Part shown: in pieces, positions 56,589-64,000 of the stretch
How positions within the stretch are numbered: the stretch's first letter is position 1
Layout: each line of letters opens with the position of its first letter
From: Shewanella putrefaciens
GTDB taxonomy: Bacteria > Pseudomonadota > Gammaproteobacteria > Enterobacterales > Shewanellaceae
Assembly: GCF_016406325.1 (NCBI RefSeq)
Contig: NZ_CP066370.1
Coordinates: 930,001-994,000 of the forward strand
Direction: 5' to 3'
Length of the DNA stretch: 64,000 bases
Program-made: the position numbers and the translations under genes
The notes under the pieces: generated by a model
The model's input: only the letters and a program-made list of their open reading frames with translations
What the model was told of the DNA's origin: nothing
The model's database searches: none

Positions 56589-57058
56589 TAGAACTACTGA
56601 ATATGCTTTTACATGATGCATTTTTTTCAGCAATTCCTGCCGTTGGTTTTGCCATGGTGTTTAATGTGCCCAAGCGTTTTTTACCTTACTGCGCTTTAGC
56701 TGGCGCGATAGGGCATAGCTCGCGTACCTTGATGCTTCACTTTGGCCTTCCTATCGAATGGGCGACATTTGCTGCTGCAGCTTTAGTGGGGATGATAACA
56801 ATAGGGTTTGCGAAGCGCCATTTAGCGCCACCTTTAATGTATGCTGTGGCCGCTATTATTCCGATGATACCCGGTACTTACGCATTTAATACTGTGATTG
56901 CTTTAGTGCAGTTAACTGCTCAGTCTCAGGTGAGCCAAGAGTTAACCGGCCAAGTGATCAGCAATGGTTTAAAAACCGTCTTTATTCTTGGAGCATTAGC
57001 GGTTGGGCTTGCATTGCCGAGTCTATTGTATTTTAGAACCCGCCCCGTTATTCGGTAA
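56585..57058 (+). CDS. yjjB: YjjB-type subunit of the split ThrE exporter family
   Basis: A 157-residue membrane protein of five helices, matching the DUF3815/ThrE_2 half of ThrE exporters (FAMVFNVPKRFLPYCALAGAIGHSSRTL, PPLMYAVAAIIPMIPGTYAFNT). It overlaps yjjP by four bases and is 29 bp from folA. The YjjP-YjjB pair corresponds to a single fused protein in actinobacteria. Confidence 0.88.
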   Translation: MIELLNMLLHDAFFSAIPAVGFAMVFNVPKRFLPYCALAGAIGHSSRTLMLHFGLPIEWATFAAAALVGMITIGFAKRHLAPPLMYAVAAIIPMIPGTYAFNTVIALVQLTAQSQVSQELTGQVISNGLKTVFILGALAVGLALPSLLYFRTRPVIR

Positions 57059-57087
57059 TTCTTTATATCTACAACACTGGAGTGAGC

Positions 57088-57570
57088 ATGCGCATTGCTA
57101 TGATAGCCGCGATGGCAAATAATCGAGTCATCGGAAAAGATAATAAAATGCCGTGGCATCTTCCTGAGGATCTTAAACACTTTAAGGCGATGACTTTAGG
57201 CAAGCCAGTCGTGATGGGACGTAAGACCTTTGAGTCAATCGGTCGCCCTCTCCCTGGTCGTCATAACATTGTGATATCCCGCCAAGCTGATCTTGTGATT
57301 GAAGGTGTGACCAGTGTGACCTCATTTGATGCAGCCAAACAAGCTGCTGGTGAGTGTGAAGAGTTAGTGATTATGGGTGGTGGTCAGCTTTATCGGGAAC
57401 TATTACCTCAGGCCGATATCCTCTATTTAACCCAAATTAACCTTGATGTTGAAGGTGATACCTATTTTCCTGAATGGGACGCTCGTGATTGGCAAGAAAC
57501 CGAATCACTATCCTGTATAAATGCCGATGGACTGGAATATCGCTTTATCAATTTGACAAAAAAATGTTAA
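57088..57570 (+). CDS. folA: Dihydrofolate reductase
   Basis: FolA reduces dihydrofolate to tetrahydrofolate with NADPH and is the trimethoprim target. The 160-residue protein has MIAAMANNRVIGKDNKMPWHLPEDLKHFK with the active-site acidic residue in the LPEDL helix (the D27 position of E. coli is the Asp here), VMGRKTFESIGRPLPGRHNIV, and VIMGGGQLYRELLPQAD. The ATG at 57088 has CTGGAGTGAGC upstream; a GTG two codons earlier is rejected. Confidence 0.96.
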   Translation: MRIAMIAAMANNRVIGKDNKMPWHLPEDLKHFKAMTLGKPVVMGRKTFESIGRPLPGRHNIVISRQADLVIEGVTSVTSFDAAKQAAGECEELVIMGGGQLYRELLPQADILYLTQINLDVEGDTYFPEWDARDWQETESLSCINADGLEYRFINLTKKC

Positions 57571-57785
57571 ATTAGGTTGTTCAGTTGTGTATCCTGTGCG
57601 TATGGATTGTCAATATGTCTAAAGTATTGATCATTTTGGCGACTTAGTGGTGATGTGAGCTAACCCAGATGGCGTTGCAAAATCTAGCCGAAAACTAAGG
57701 CCATAGTGGCTAGTATCCTTTAGATATTGCTGCATCCCATACAAAATTGATAATAAAACTATAAGAAAGTATTAAGGAGTATCGG

Positions 57786-58202
57786 ATGCGTCTTATGCCT
57801 GTGGCTTTGGCTGCGTTAATCGGTTTTAGTTATGTTTCTGTTCCAACACAAGCTGCTGCGGCTGATGCAGATCCACTTGTAGCAAGTATTTGTGATTATG
57901 TGAAAGCGAATGATAAAAACCGCTTACGTAAGAAATTGAAAGAGAGTCGCGTTAAATTACGTCAGATCTACAGCGGTATTAATTGTGATGGTCAAAGTCT
58001 GTTACGAACGGCTTATAGCGCCAATGCAAGCGATGCAGGAGAATTTGTCGCTAAGCGTTTGTCTGTGACTGAGTTAAGTGTGCCAGAATCAGACGGTATG
58101 ACTATTCATGCTTGGGCAGAGGCTAATGGGCATAGTGCAAGCCCTATCACTGCTGCAGTAAAAGATCGTCTTGGTGGTTCAGCGGGTGGTGAAGAGGATT
58201 AA
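57786..58202 (+). CDS. DUF3718 family secreted protein
   Basis: A 138-residue protein with a signal peptide (MRLMPVALAALIGFSYVSVP, cleavage near AQA-AAAD). The mature region begins SICDYVKANDKNRLRKKLKE, with two cysteines (ICDYV, INCDGQS) that could form a disulfide, and ends in a Gly/Glu-rich tail. This is the DUF3718 family of unknown function. RBS AAGGAGTATCGG precedes the ATG. The 215-bp gap upstream of it has no gene. Confidence 0.8.
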   Translation: MRLMPVALAALIGFSYVSVPTQAAAADADPLVASICDYVKANDKNRLRKKLKESRVKLRQIYSGINCDGQSLLRTAYSANASDAGEFVAKRLSVTELSVPESDGMTIHAWAEANGHSASPITAAVKDRLGGSAGGEED

Positions 58203-58249
58203 TTCTCTTAACTAGCTGAATTTGAATTCTGATTGACGAGTGTTAAAGC

Positions 58250-58280
58250 AAAAATGCCGAACTACAATTCGGCATTTTTG
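58250..58280 (+). terminator. Rho-independent terminator after the DUF3718 gene
   Basis: A 12-bp stem AAAAATGCCGAA/TTCGGCATTTTT with a six-base loop, 47 bases after the stop codon. Confidence 0.88.
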
Positions 58281-58339
58281 TTACTTAAACATGTAGCGGA
58301 TTAACCGTTATAGTGTATTTTTGAGGCTTTATGTTGGCT

Positions 58340-58366
58340 GCAATATTAAAGGTCGCTTGTGCGACC
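58340..58366 (-). terminator. Probable terminator of the chemoreceptor gene at 58386
   Basis: On the minus strand GGTCGC/GCGACC with loop ACAA is followed by TTTAATATT. It begins 20 bases past the stop codon. Confidence 0.6.
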
Positions 58367-58385
58367 CTTATTAAGGCTGACTTAG

Positions 58386-60407
58386 TTACACTCTAAACTC
58401 ACCCACTGAAGCTTGAAGCTCCTCAGCTAATTTTGCGACTTGGTGGCTAGATTGAGCCGTTTGATCTGCCCCGATAGCGGTTTCTTCAGATATTGCAGCA
58501 ATATGTTCTAGTTTTTCTGATACTTGTTGGCTGACTAAATTTTGCTCCTGTGCGGCATGCGCGATATGGGTGCCAGAGTCATAGGCTTTATGAACAGACT
58601 GACTTATCGTTTCTAATGCCAAATTTGCTTGTTCGGTTTTTTCAACACAAGCATTAGCTTGGGCACGACCCATATCCATGGCTGCTACAGCCTGCTCCGC
58701 GCCCTGTTGTAACACTTCTATCATTTGTTGAATTTCACGGGTAGAGACTTGAGTTCGAGAGGCTAGGTTACGCACTTCGTCGGCAACAACCGCAAACCCG
58801 CGCCCTTGTTCACCAGCCCTTGCCGCTTCAATAGCCGCATTTAACGCTAATAGGTTGGTTTGCTCTGCGATGCCACGGATCACATCAAGAATGGAGCCAA
58901 TAGAGGCGCTATCCGATTGCACTTTATTGATGACTAATCCCGCTTTAGATACCTCATCAGCTAAGGCTAAGATAGTTAATTTATTCTCTTGCGCAATAGC
59001 GCGCATATGTTGGGTTTCTAGATCTGCCTGTTTGATTTGCTCAAGTGCTTCATCGGCACTTTGTGATACTTGTTGGGCACTAGAACTAAGTTCAGTAGTT
59101 GCGGTAGCAACTTGATCAACCTGACTTTTTTGTTCTTGTATGCCCGAAGTTGTTTGCGCTGTGATGGCTGATGTTTGCTCCGCTGCTGCTGCAAGTTGGT
59201 TCGAACGGTCCAAAATACCAATGATCAAACTACGTAGGCTGTCGACAAGTCTATTACAGTTTTTAGCCAGCTCTGCAAATTCATCGTGGCCGGAATCGTC
59301 CAATTTATGGGTTAAATTGCCAGAGGCTAAGACATTAAGTGCATGATTAACTTGCTGAAGTGAGCGTTTCAATGGATTGACTACAGCGAAGCTAATAATA
59401 ATTGCTGCCACTATAGCGATTAACACAACGATAACAATACGCAGGCTGGCAGCATCAATTTCTGCCATCGTTGCTTGACTCGTATTGGTAGCGATAAGTT
59501 CGATATTATTGCTAACGTCTTCCATATTGGCATCAATGATCTTTCCATCTTTTTCAATAATCGCGAGTTTATTAATTGACTCTTGAGTATGAATTAACTG
59601 GCTAGATTTAAGATCCACCATTGAATCTTTGCCTTCGACTAATGCTAAGACTTTGCCAATATCATTATTTATGGATTGTAATGTATCGGCTTCGACTATG
59701 CCTTGAGCGTGACGATTAACATATTCAAGTTTATTTTTTGTTTCACTGATAATGTAATCGAGTTCTTTAGCTATAAGCTCATGCTTACTTGTTTCTTCAT
59801 TCGTGACTAAATCTGCGATGGTGGTAATAATATTGCCTAGGCTAGTGTCTATGGCGCTGGCAGAGGCTGCAATACTTTGCATATCTGGATTTTGGCTGCT
59901 CTCAAGGTCAATCACATCGAGTAGCGTCGATGAAGCGTCATCTGCCGCATTTTCGAGTTTTTTCTTTAGGTTGATAAGCAACTCTTGTTTACTCAGAGCT
60001 GACTCTCGCTCAGAAAACATCGCTAAACTGTTATGTTCGAAGGTTGAGAAGCTACTACTCAGTTGAGTTATCAGTGATGATAGATTGGTTTGCCTTTGAA
60101 CTAATTGAGTGAGATTGCTAATTTCACTTTTAAATTGGGTACTATGACCATCAAAGATTTTATGAATATTGGGGATGTTCGTTGATTTTTGAGTATGAAA
60201 AGCGATTAACACTTGGCGTTGTTGCTCACTTAAACTTTCTGTTAAACGATTGGTTGCTTTGAGTGCTGGTAAGCTTAACTCTTGCATCAACGCTGAACTA
60301 TCTTTAAGGCTGGTATTCGTTAAGTAGGAGGTAAATCCTAGCAATAAAAGTAAAAGTGTAACAATGCTAAATCCGCCAATAACTCTGGTGGCTACATTAA
60401 CTTTCAT
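58386..60407 (-). CDS. Methyl-accepting chemotaxis protein with a large helical periplasmic domain
   Basis: A 673-residue chemoreceptor. Membrane helix one (about 9-29) is followed by about 290 periplasmic residues that are almost wholly helical ([39 protein letters not shown]), resembling a long helical-bundle sensor of the HBM or related kind. Membrane helix two (about 325-347), HAMP ([20 protein letters not shown]) and the signalling domain with [20 protein letters not shown] complete it. No CheR-tethering pentapeptide is present at the C-terminus (SVGEFRV). The ATG at 60407 has TTGGAG upstream. A sigma-28-type promoter lies 70 bp upstream, inside the end of apaH. Confidence 0.9.
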   Translation of the reverse strand: MKVNVATRVIGGFSIVTLLLLLLGFTSYLTNTSLKDSSALMQELSLPALKATNRLTESLSEQQRQVLIAFHTQKSTNIPNIHKIFDGHSTQFKSEISNLTQLVQRQTNLSSLITQLSSSFSTFEHNSLAMFSERESALSKQELLINLKKKLENAADDASSTLLDVIDLESSQNPDMQSIAASASAIDTSLGNIITTIADLVTNEETSKHELIAKELDYIISETKNKLEYVNRHAQGIVEADTLQSINNDIGKVLALVEGKDSMVDLKSSQLIHTQESINKLAIIEKDGKIIDANMEDVSNNIELIATNTSQATMAEIDAASLRIVIVVLIAIVAAIIISFAVVNPLKRSLQQVNHALNVLASGNLTHKLDDSGHDEFAELAKNCNRLVDSLRSLIIGILDRSNQLAAAAEQTSAITAQTTSGIQEQKSQVDQVATATTELSSSAQQVSQSADEALEQIKQADLETQHMRAIAQENKLTILALADEVSKAGLVINKVQSDSASIGSILDVIRGIAEQTNLLALNAAIEAARAGEQGRGFAVVADEVRNLASRTQVSTREIQQMIEVLQQGAEQAVAAMDMGRAQANACVEKTEQANLALETISQSVHKAYDSGTHIAHAAQEQNLVSQQVSEKLEHIAAISEETAIGADQTAQSSHQVAKLAEELQASVGEFRV

Positions 60408-60478
60408 AGGATACTCCAATTATTATTATATTTTTTCCAAATGAAAAGGGGATTAAATTCAGGGCTGTGCACAATCGT

Positions 60479-60505
60479 TTATCGACCATAGGCCGTTTTA
60501 GTTTA
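60479..60505 (-). promoter_or_regulatory. Sigma-28 (FliA)-type promoter of the chemoreceptor gene
   Basis: On the minus strand TAAA (60505-60502), a 15-base spacer and GTCGATAA (60486-60479) match TAAA-N15-GCCGATAA at all but one position. It overlaps the last codon of apaH. Transcription would start near 60471. Confidence 0.72.
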
Positions 60506-61327
60506 ACTCTTTTTTAACCTTTTTTGGGTAATTTTTTGGTCTTTTTCAAGATGCCATAGGGTTAAGTGTTCGCCCCAGCAACACCCTGTATCTAAAGCCT
60601 TTAATTTTTTATCGTTGACATTTCCCATCAGTGCAGCCCAATGGCCGAAGACTAGAGTGTGGCTTTGACGTAATGGAGAAGTGTATTCATACCATGGGCG
60701 TAACTGTGGATCAGTACAATCCTGTGGTGGTTGTTTACAATCAAAATTGAGGTGGCCATCGACATAGAGATAACGCATTCGAGTCAGAGCATTAATGCAA
60801 AAACGTAATCGAGCTATGCCTAATGCCGTTGGTTCCCAACGCTCTGCGCTATCTGTGTACATTTGGCTTATTAAAGCCTCTAGATAGTCATCTTGCTTGA
60901 GTGCATGACTAACGAGTGCTGATTCTTGTCTCAGTGTTTCTAATGACCACTGCGGAGGCACACCAGCATGGGTCATAATCAGTTGTTGCTCAGGTAATTC
61001 ACGCATGAGCGGCTGTTGCCTGAGCCAATCAATTAACTCATTAATATCATCAGCTTTTAGAAGGGCTTTCAGATTGTCACTTGGTTTATCACGTTTAAGC
61101 TTACCGTGAATTGCCATCAAATGCAGATCATGATTACCCAATACGGTCTTAGCCGAATCACCAAGTGATTTGAAGAATCTTAATGTGGCTAAAGAATCGG
61201 GGCCTCGAGCAACAAGATCTCCCACCGCCCAGAGTTCATCTTGGGATGGATTAAAATCAACTTTTTCAAGTACCTTTTGTAATTCGGTAAAACAGCCTTG
61301 AACATCACCAACAAAATAATGAGCCAC
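60503..61327 (-). CDS. apaH: Bis(5'-nucleosyl)-tetraphosphatase, symmetrical (ApaH)
   Basis: ApaH hydrolyses diadenosine tetraphosphate to two ADP and can also remove Np4 caps from RNA. The 274-residue protein has the metallophosphatase motifs VGDVQGCF, WAVGDLVARGPDS, TVLGNHDLHL and VFGHWAAL, and ITHAGVPPQW. It aligns along its length with E. coli ApaH. It is the last gene of the surA-pdxA-rsmA-apaG-apaH order, 21 bp after apaG, and its end carries a promoter for the next gene. Confidence 0.96.
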   Translation of the reverse strand: MAHYFVGDVQGCFTELQKVLEKVDFNPSQDELWAVGDLVARGPDSLATLRFFKSLGDSAKTVLGNHDLHLMAIHGKLKRDKPSDNLKALLKADDINELIDWLRQQPLMRELPEQQLIMTHAGVPPQWSLETLRQESALVSHALKQDDYLEALISQMYTDSAERWEPTALGIARLRFCINALTRMRYLYVDGHLNFDCKQPPQDCTDPQLRPWYEYTSPLRQSHTLVFGHWAALMGNVNDKKLKALDTGCCWGEHLTLWHLEKDQKITQKRLKKS

Positions 61328-61348
61328 AATATCCTTTCTACAGTTAAA

Positions 61349-61729
61349 TCAATGTAATAAACCTGGAGTCGCTAAGCGGAAGGGTTTTATTATCGCTTCA
61401 AAGCGTTCCCCTGACTCGCTGACCATACCATAAGTACCGTGCATGATGCCAAGAGGAGTATCAAGTAGGGTACCACTGGTATATTGATAAGCCGTATTGG
61501 GAGGAATGGTGGGCGTTTCGCCAACGACACCTGCACCTTGAACCTCGCTGGTATTGCCATTTGCATCTGTAATTATCCAGTGACGAGTCTCGAGTTTTGC
61601 CGCTTGCTCGCCCAAATTGATAATCGTGATAGTGTAGCTAAATAAGTATTTTTCATCCTCGGGGGAGGATTGCTGCTCAATATATTCAGTTTTAACTTCA
61701 ACTCGAATTGAGGCGTCCAATGCGCTCAT
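61349..61729 (-). CDS. apaG: ApaG (CorD) family protein
   Basis: A 126-residue protein with an immunoglobulin-like beta-sandwich fold, also known as the FBA/ApaG domain; its role is unclear, with a link to cobalt and magnesium tolerance. VKTEYIEQQSSPEDEKYLFSY, ETRHWIITDANG, VQGAGVVGETP and the Gly-rich MHGTYGM are the conserved parts. The ATG at 61729 (MSALDASIRV) with TAGGAATAAG upstream fits the E. coli length; the frame from 61771 adds 14 unconserved residues. Confidence 0.95.
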   Translation of the reverse strand: MSALDASIRVEVKTEYIEQQSSPEDEKYLFSYTITIINLGEQAAKLETRHWIITDANGNTSEVQGAGVVGETPTIPPNTAYQYTSGTLLDTPLGIMHGTYGMVSESGERFEAIIKPFRLATPGLLH

Positions 61730-61780
61730 TCTTATTCCTACAATGATATTGGGCACAGGGTGTGCCCACACATAACACTA

Positions 61781-62587
61781 CTAAGCCTTTCTATCGCAGA
61801 TCATATTTGCCATTGCAACATATTGCTCGACACTGATTTGTTCAGGACGTTGGCTTTGATCAATCCCTAACTGTTCGAACTCGGCATCGCTCAGCATATG
61901 CTTGAGATTGTTACGCAGCGTTTTACGGCGCATGTTAAAGGCGGTGGTACAGAGTTGGCGTAGTACATTAACATCTTTACAGGGGAATGGCTTTTCCGCA
62001 TAGGGTAAAAGACGCACAACCGCAGAGTCAACTTTAGGGGCTGGCGTAAAGCTATGGGGGGGAACCTCGAGTACAGGGACAACTTGGCAAAAATATTGCG
62101 CCATAACGGTTAAACGGCCATAGGCTTTGCAACCCGGACTTGCCGATAGACGCAGGACGACTTCTTTTTGTAGCATAAAGTGCATCGTTTCAATCTGTTC
62201 GGCAAACTCGAACAGATGGAACATTAATGGCGTCGAAATGTTATAGGGCAAATTACCGAATACTTTGAGCTTTTTACCCGGAACAACGAGCTGACTAAAA
62301 TCAAATTGCAGGGCATCACCCTGATGAATGGTCAGTTTGTCTTTGAGGACGGGGTGTTTATGTAAGCGTTCAACCAGATCACGATCCAGTTCTACTACGG
62401 TGAGATTATCGACCGCCATTGCAACGGGCTCGGTTAAGGCGCCTAAACCGGGACCAATTTCCACCATGACATGGTTATTATCAGGTGCAATTGCGCCGAC
62501 AATACGATTAATCACATTGCCGTCGGTTAAAAAGTTTTGTCCAAAACGCTTTCTGGCCGTGTGGCCTAAATGTACTTTGTTGCTCAT
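61781..62587 (-). CDS. rsmA: 16S rRNA (adenine-1518/1519-N6)-dimethyltransferase RsmA (KsgA)
   Basis: RsmA dimethylates two adjacent adenines near the 3' end of 16S rRNA during small-subunit assembly. The 268-residue protein shows [11 protein letters not shown], the SAM motif [13 protein letters not shown] and the catalytic [15 protein letters not shown]. The gene lies 15 bp after pdxA and 51 bp before apaG, the usual gammaproteobacterial order. Confidence 0.97.
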   Translation of the reverse strand: MSNKVHLGHTARKRFGQNFLTDGNVINRIVGAIAPDNNHVMVEIGPGLGALTEPVAMAVDNLTVVELDRDLVERLHKHPVLKDKLTIHQGDALQFDFSQLVVPGKKLKVFGNLPYNISTPLMFHLFEFAEQIETMHFMLQKEVVLRLSASPGCKAYGRLTVMAQYFCQVVPVLEVPPHSFTPAPKVDSAVVRLLPYAEKPFPCKDVNVLRQLCTTAFNMRRKTLRNNLKHMLSDAEFEQLGIDQSQRPEQISVEQYVAMANMICDRKA

Positions 62588-62602
62588 TAATAATGTAATC
62601 GT

Positions 62603-63589
62603 TTAGTTTTTTGAGGATAACTCAATGGCTTTATTCAGAGCGCAGACAAAACTGCCGATATCGGCCTTGCCTGTGCCCGCGAGATCGAGCGCTGTACCAT
62701 GGTCAACCGAGGTACGGATATAGGGTAAACCTAACGTAATGTTTACCGATTTGCCAAATCCTTGTGACTTGAGAACGGGAAGTCCTTGGTCATGGTACAT
62801 GGCCAAGACGACATCTGCGTCCTGTAAATATTTGGGTTGGAACAGTGTGTCCGCTGGTAATGGACCGACAATATTCATCTGATATTCTTCGCGCAACTCG
62901 TTAAGTGCAGGAATGATCACATCAATTTCTTCCCGTCCTAAATGTCCATCTTCACCTGCATGTGGGTTTAAACCGCACACATAAATTTTCGGTGAAACAA
63001 TACCAAATTTACTGATAAGGTCAGCATGTAAAATCTTGATAATATGCTGTAACCGTTGGCGAGTAATGGCTTTTGCTACATAGGCAAGTGGGATGTGGGT
63101 GGTGACTAGCGCCACTTGTAACCCGGGTGTTGCTAGCATCATCACGACATCTGGGCAGTTGGCTTGATGGGCAAAAAATTCCGTATGTCCGCTAAAAGAA
63201 ATACCCGCTTGGTTGATAATCCCTTTGTGTACAGGGCCTGTGACTACGGCATCGAATTCACCGCTCATGTTTCTTTCGCCCGCATAGCGCAAGGTTTCGA
63301 CTACATAAGGACTATTCTGTTCATCAAGTTTGCCACATACCGCAGCACTCACCAATTTGAATGGGGCTATGGTTAACGTGCCTGCTTCTTGAGGTTGGGG
63401 AGCCTGATCTGGTAGATACGGTCGAAAAGAGACCGTTAGACCGAGCTGCTTTGCACGGCTAGCGAGTAATTCTGGGTCGGCACAAACGACTAACTCAACA
63501 GGCCAAGCCTGTTGAGCGAGTTGTACGACTAAATCGGGGCCGATACCTGCAGGTTCTCCTGGGGTAACGGCAATGCGTTTAGTGGTCAA
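62603..63589 (-). CDS. pdxA: 4-hydroxythreonine-4-phosphate dehydrogenase
   Basis: PdxA oxidises 4-phosphohydroxy-threonine with NAD in pyridoxal 5'-phosphate synthesis. The 328-residue protein has [39 protein letters not shown] and the metal-binding histidines in [20 protein letters not shown] and [13 protein letters not shown]. It starts [11 protein letters not shown], six bases after surA. Translation is probably coupled to surA. Confidence 0.96.
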   Translation of the reverse strand: MTTKRIAVTPGEPAGIGPDLVVQLAQQAWPVELVVCADPELLASRAKQLGLTVSFRPYLPDQAPQPQEAGTLTIAPFKLVSAAVCGKLDEQNSPYVVETLRYAGERNMSGEFDAVVTGPVHKGIINQAGISFSGHTEFFAHQANCPDVVMMLATPGLQVALVTTHIPLAYVAKAITRQRLQHIIKILHADLISKFGIVSPKIYVCGLNPHAGEDGHLGREEIDVIIPALNELREEYQMNIVGPLPADTLFQPKYLQDADVVLAMYHDQGLPVLKSQGFGKSVNITLGLPYIRTSVDHGTALDLAGTGKADIGSFVCALNKAIELSSKN

Positions 63590-63595
63590 TTTTAC

Positions 63596-64000
63596 TTAAC
63601 CTCGGTTAGTCTCAGGCTGAAAGACTTCAATGTATGCGTCTGAACGCATTTCGTCTAGCCAGTTTTGCAGTTCTTCATTAAATTTGCGACGGAAGATCAA
63701 CTGGTGCGCGCGGTTGCTATTGAACTGATCCGTTGCATCGGTTTTTCTTCTTTCTTCTAATTGAGTGATATGCCAACCGTGGGTTGTGCGGAAAGGTTCA
63801 CTGATTTGATCTATGGCTAAACTGCTAAGCGTTTGAGCAAATTCTGGCACATAGATATTGGGATCCGCCCAACCTAATTCGCCTCCTTTAGCCGCAGAGC
63901 CCGGATCCTCTGAATACTGGCGGGCGAGATCTTCAAATTTAGCTTCTCCAGCACGAATTTGTTTTAGGAATTGTTCAAGCATCGCTTTTGCACGGTCATC
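63596..64000 (-). CDS. surA: Periplasmic chaperone/peptidyl-prolyl isomerase SurA (N-terminal part outside window)
   Basis: Only the C-terminal 134 codons are present; the frame is open through base 64000 (DDRAKAMLEQFLKQIRAGEA). The second parvulin domain is seen in FEDLARQYSEDPGSAAKGGELGW and PFRTTHGWHITQLEERR, followed by the C-terminal helix FNEELQNWLDEMRSDAYIEV. SurA folds outer-membrane proteins in the periplasm. It is the first gene in the window of surA-pdxA-rsmA-apaG-apaH; lptD would be expected upstream. Confidence 0.95.
   Translation of the reverse strand, partial: DDRAKAMLEQFLKQIRAGEAKFEDLARQYSEDPGSAAKGGELGWADPNIYVPEFAQTLSSLAIDQISEPFRTTHGWHITQLEERRKTDATDQFNSNRAHQLIFRRKFNEELQNWLDEMRSDAYIEVFQPETNRG

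Overview
The window is a chromosomal segment of a gammaproteobacterium, almost certainly a Shewanella. The reasons are gene content and order (rlmG, alkB-like, bolA, luxS, nqrABCDEF-apbE-nqrM, paired bacterioferritins, dinB, pepD; the hmuTUV/exbBD/tonB/hugAXZ haem cluster; surA-pdxA-rsmA-apaG-apaH), the small lineage-typical families DUF2956, DUF3144 and DUF3718, and a moderate GC content. The genus is an inference from recalled gene order, not from a search. I saw no rRNA, tRNA, CRISPR or prophage.

Layout. 1-28.4 kb is ordinary chromosome: a cut DUF2339 membrane protein, rlmG, an AlkB-like dioxygenase, bolA, an orphan TRAP-type binding lipoprotein, luxS, an unusual TonB-dependent receptor, the complete Na+-NQR operon with its FMN transferase and NqrM, two complementary bacterioferritin subunits behind an FNR-type box, a dCache chemoreceptor, SOS-controlled dinB, a LysR/EamA divergent pair, a chemoreceptor operon whose first gene is a free periplasmic cache-type protein, and two peptidases. 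28.4-32.6 kb is an accessory island: a GGA-hairpin leader in front of a 32-residue ORF, an intact RAYT/IS200-like transposase, a decayed second copy of it, a 9-bp tandem repeat, an attC-like (integron) site followed by a cassette-like gene, and a 103-bp branched palindrome. 32.6-41.8 kb is an iron/haem uptake cluster with two Fur-box-like sites. 41.9-50.7 kb holds an ABC exporter, a FadD-type ligase, and a three-gene group (thioredoxin-like protein, PAS/sigma-54 activator, CcoG) tied together by three copies of one operator and a sigma-54 promoter. 50.7-64 kb is housekeeping: DUF3144, a pilin, ung, ispB, rplU-rpmA-obgE, yjjP-yjjB, folA, DUF3718, a chemoreceptor with a sigma-28-type promoter, then apaH-apaG-rsmA-pdxA-surA (cut by the window end).

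How the genes work together. NqrA-F form the sodium-pumping quinone reductase; ApbE attaches FMN to NqrB and NqrC, and NqrM is needed for maturation. HugA with TonB-ExbB-ExbD imports haem across the outer membrane, HmuTUV across the inner membrane, and HugX/HugZ handle it in the cytoplasm. Two transcription units, the cache/chemoreceptor pair and the chemoreceptor beside apaH, carry sigma-28-type (FliA) promoter matches and so probably belong to the motility regulon.

The best candidates for undescribed biology are (1) the PAS/sigma-54 activator with its GCGATATATCGTG operators in front of ccoG, (2) the free cache protein paired with a four-helix-bundle chemoreceptor, (3) the GGA-hairpin leader and 32-residue ORF, and (4) the solitary attC-like site with its cassette-like gene beside RAYT remnants. 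All searches and structure calculations remain to be run; calls rest on motifs read by eye.
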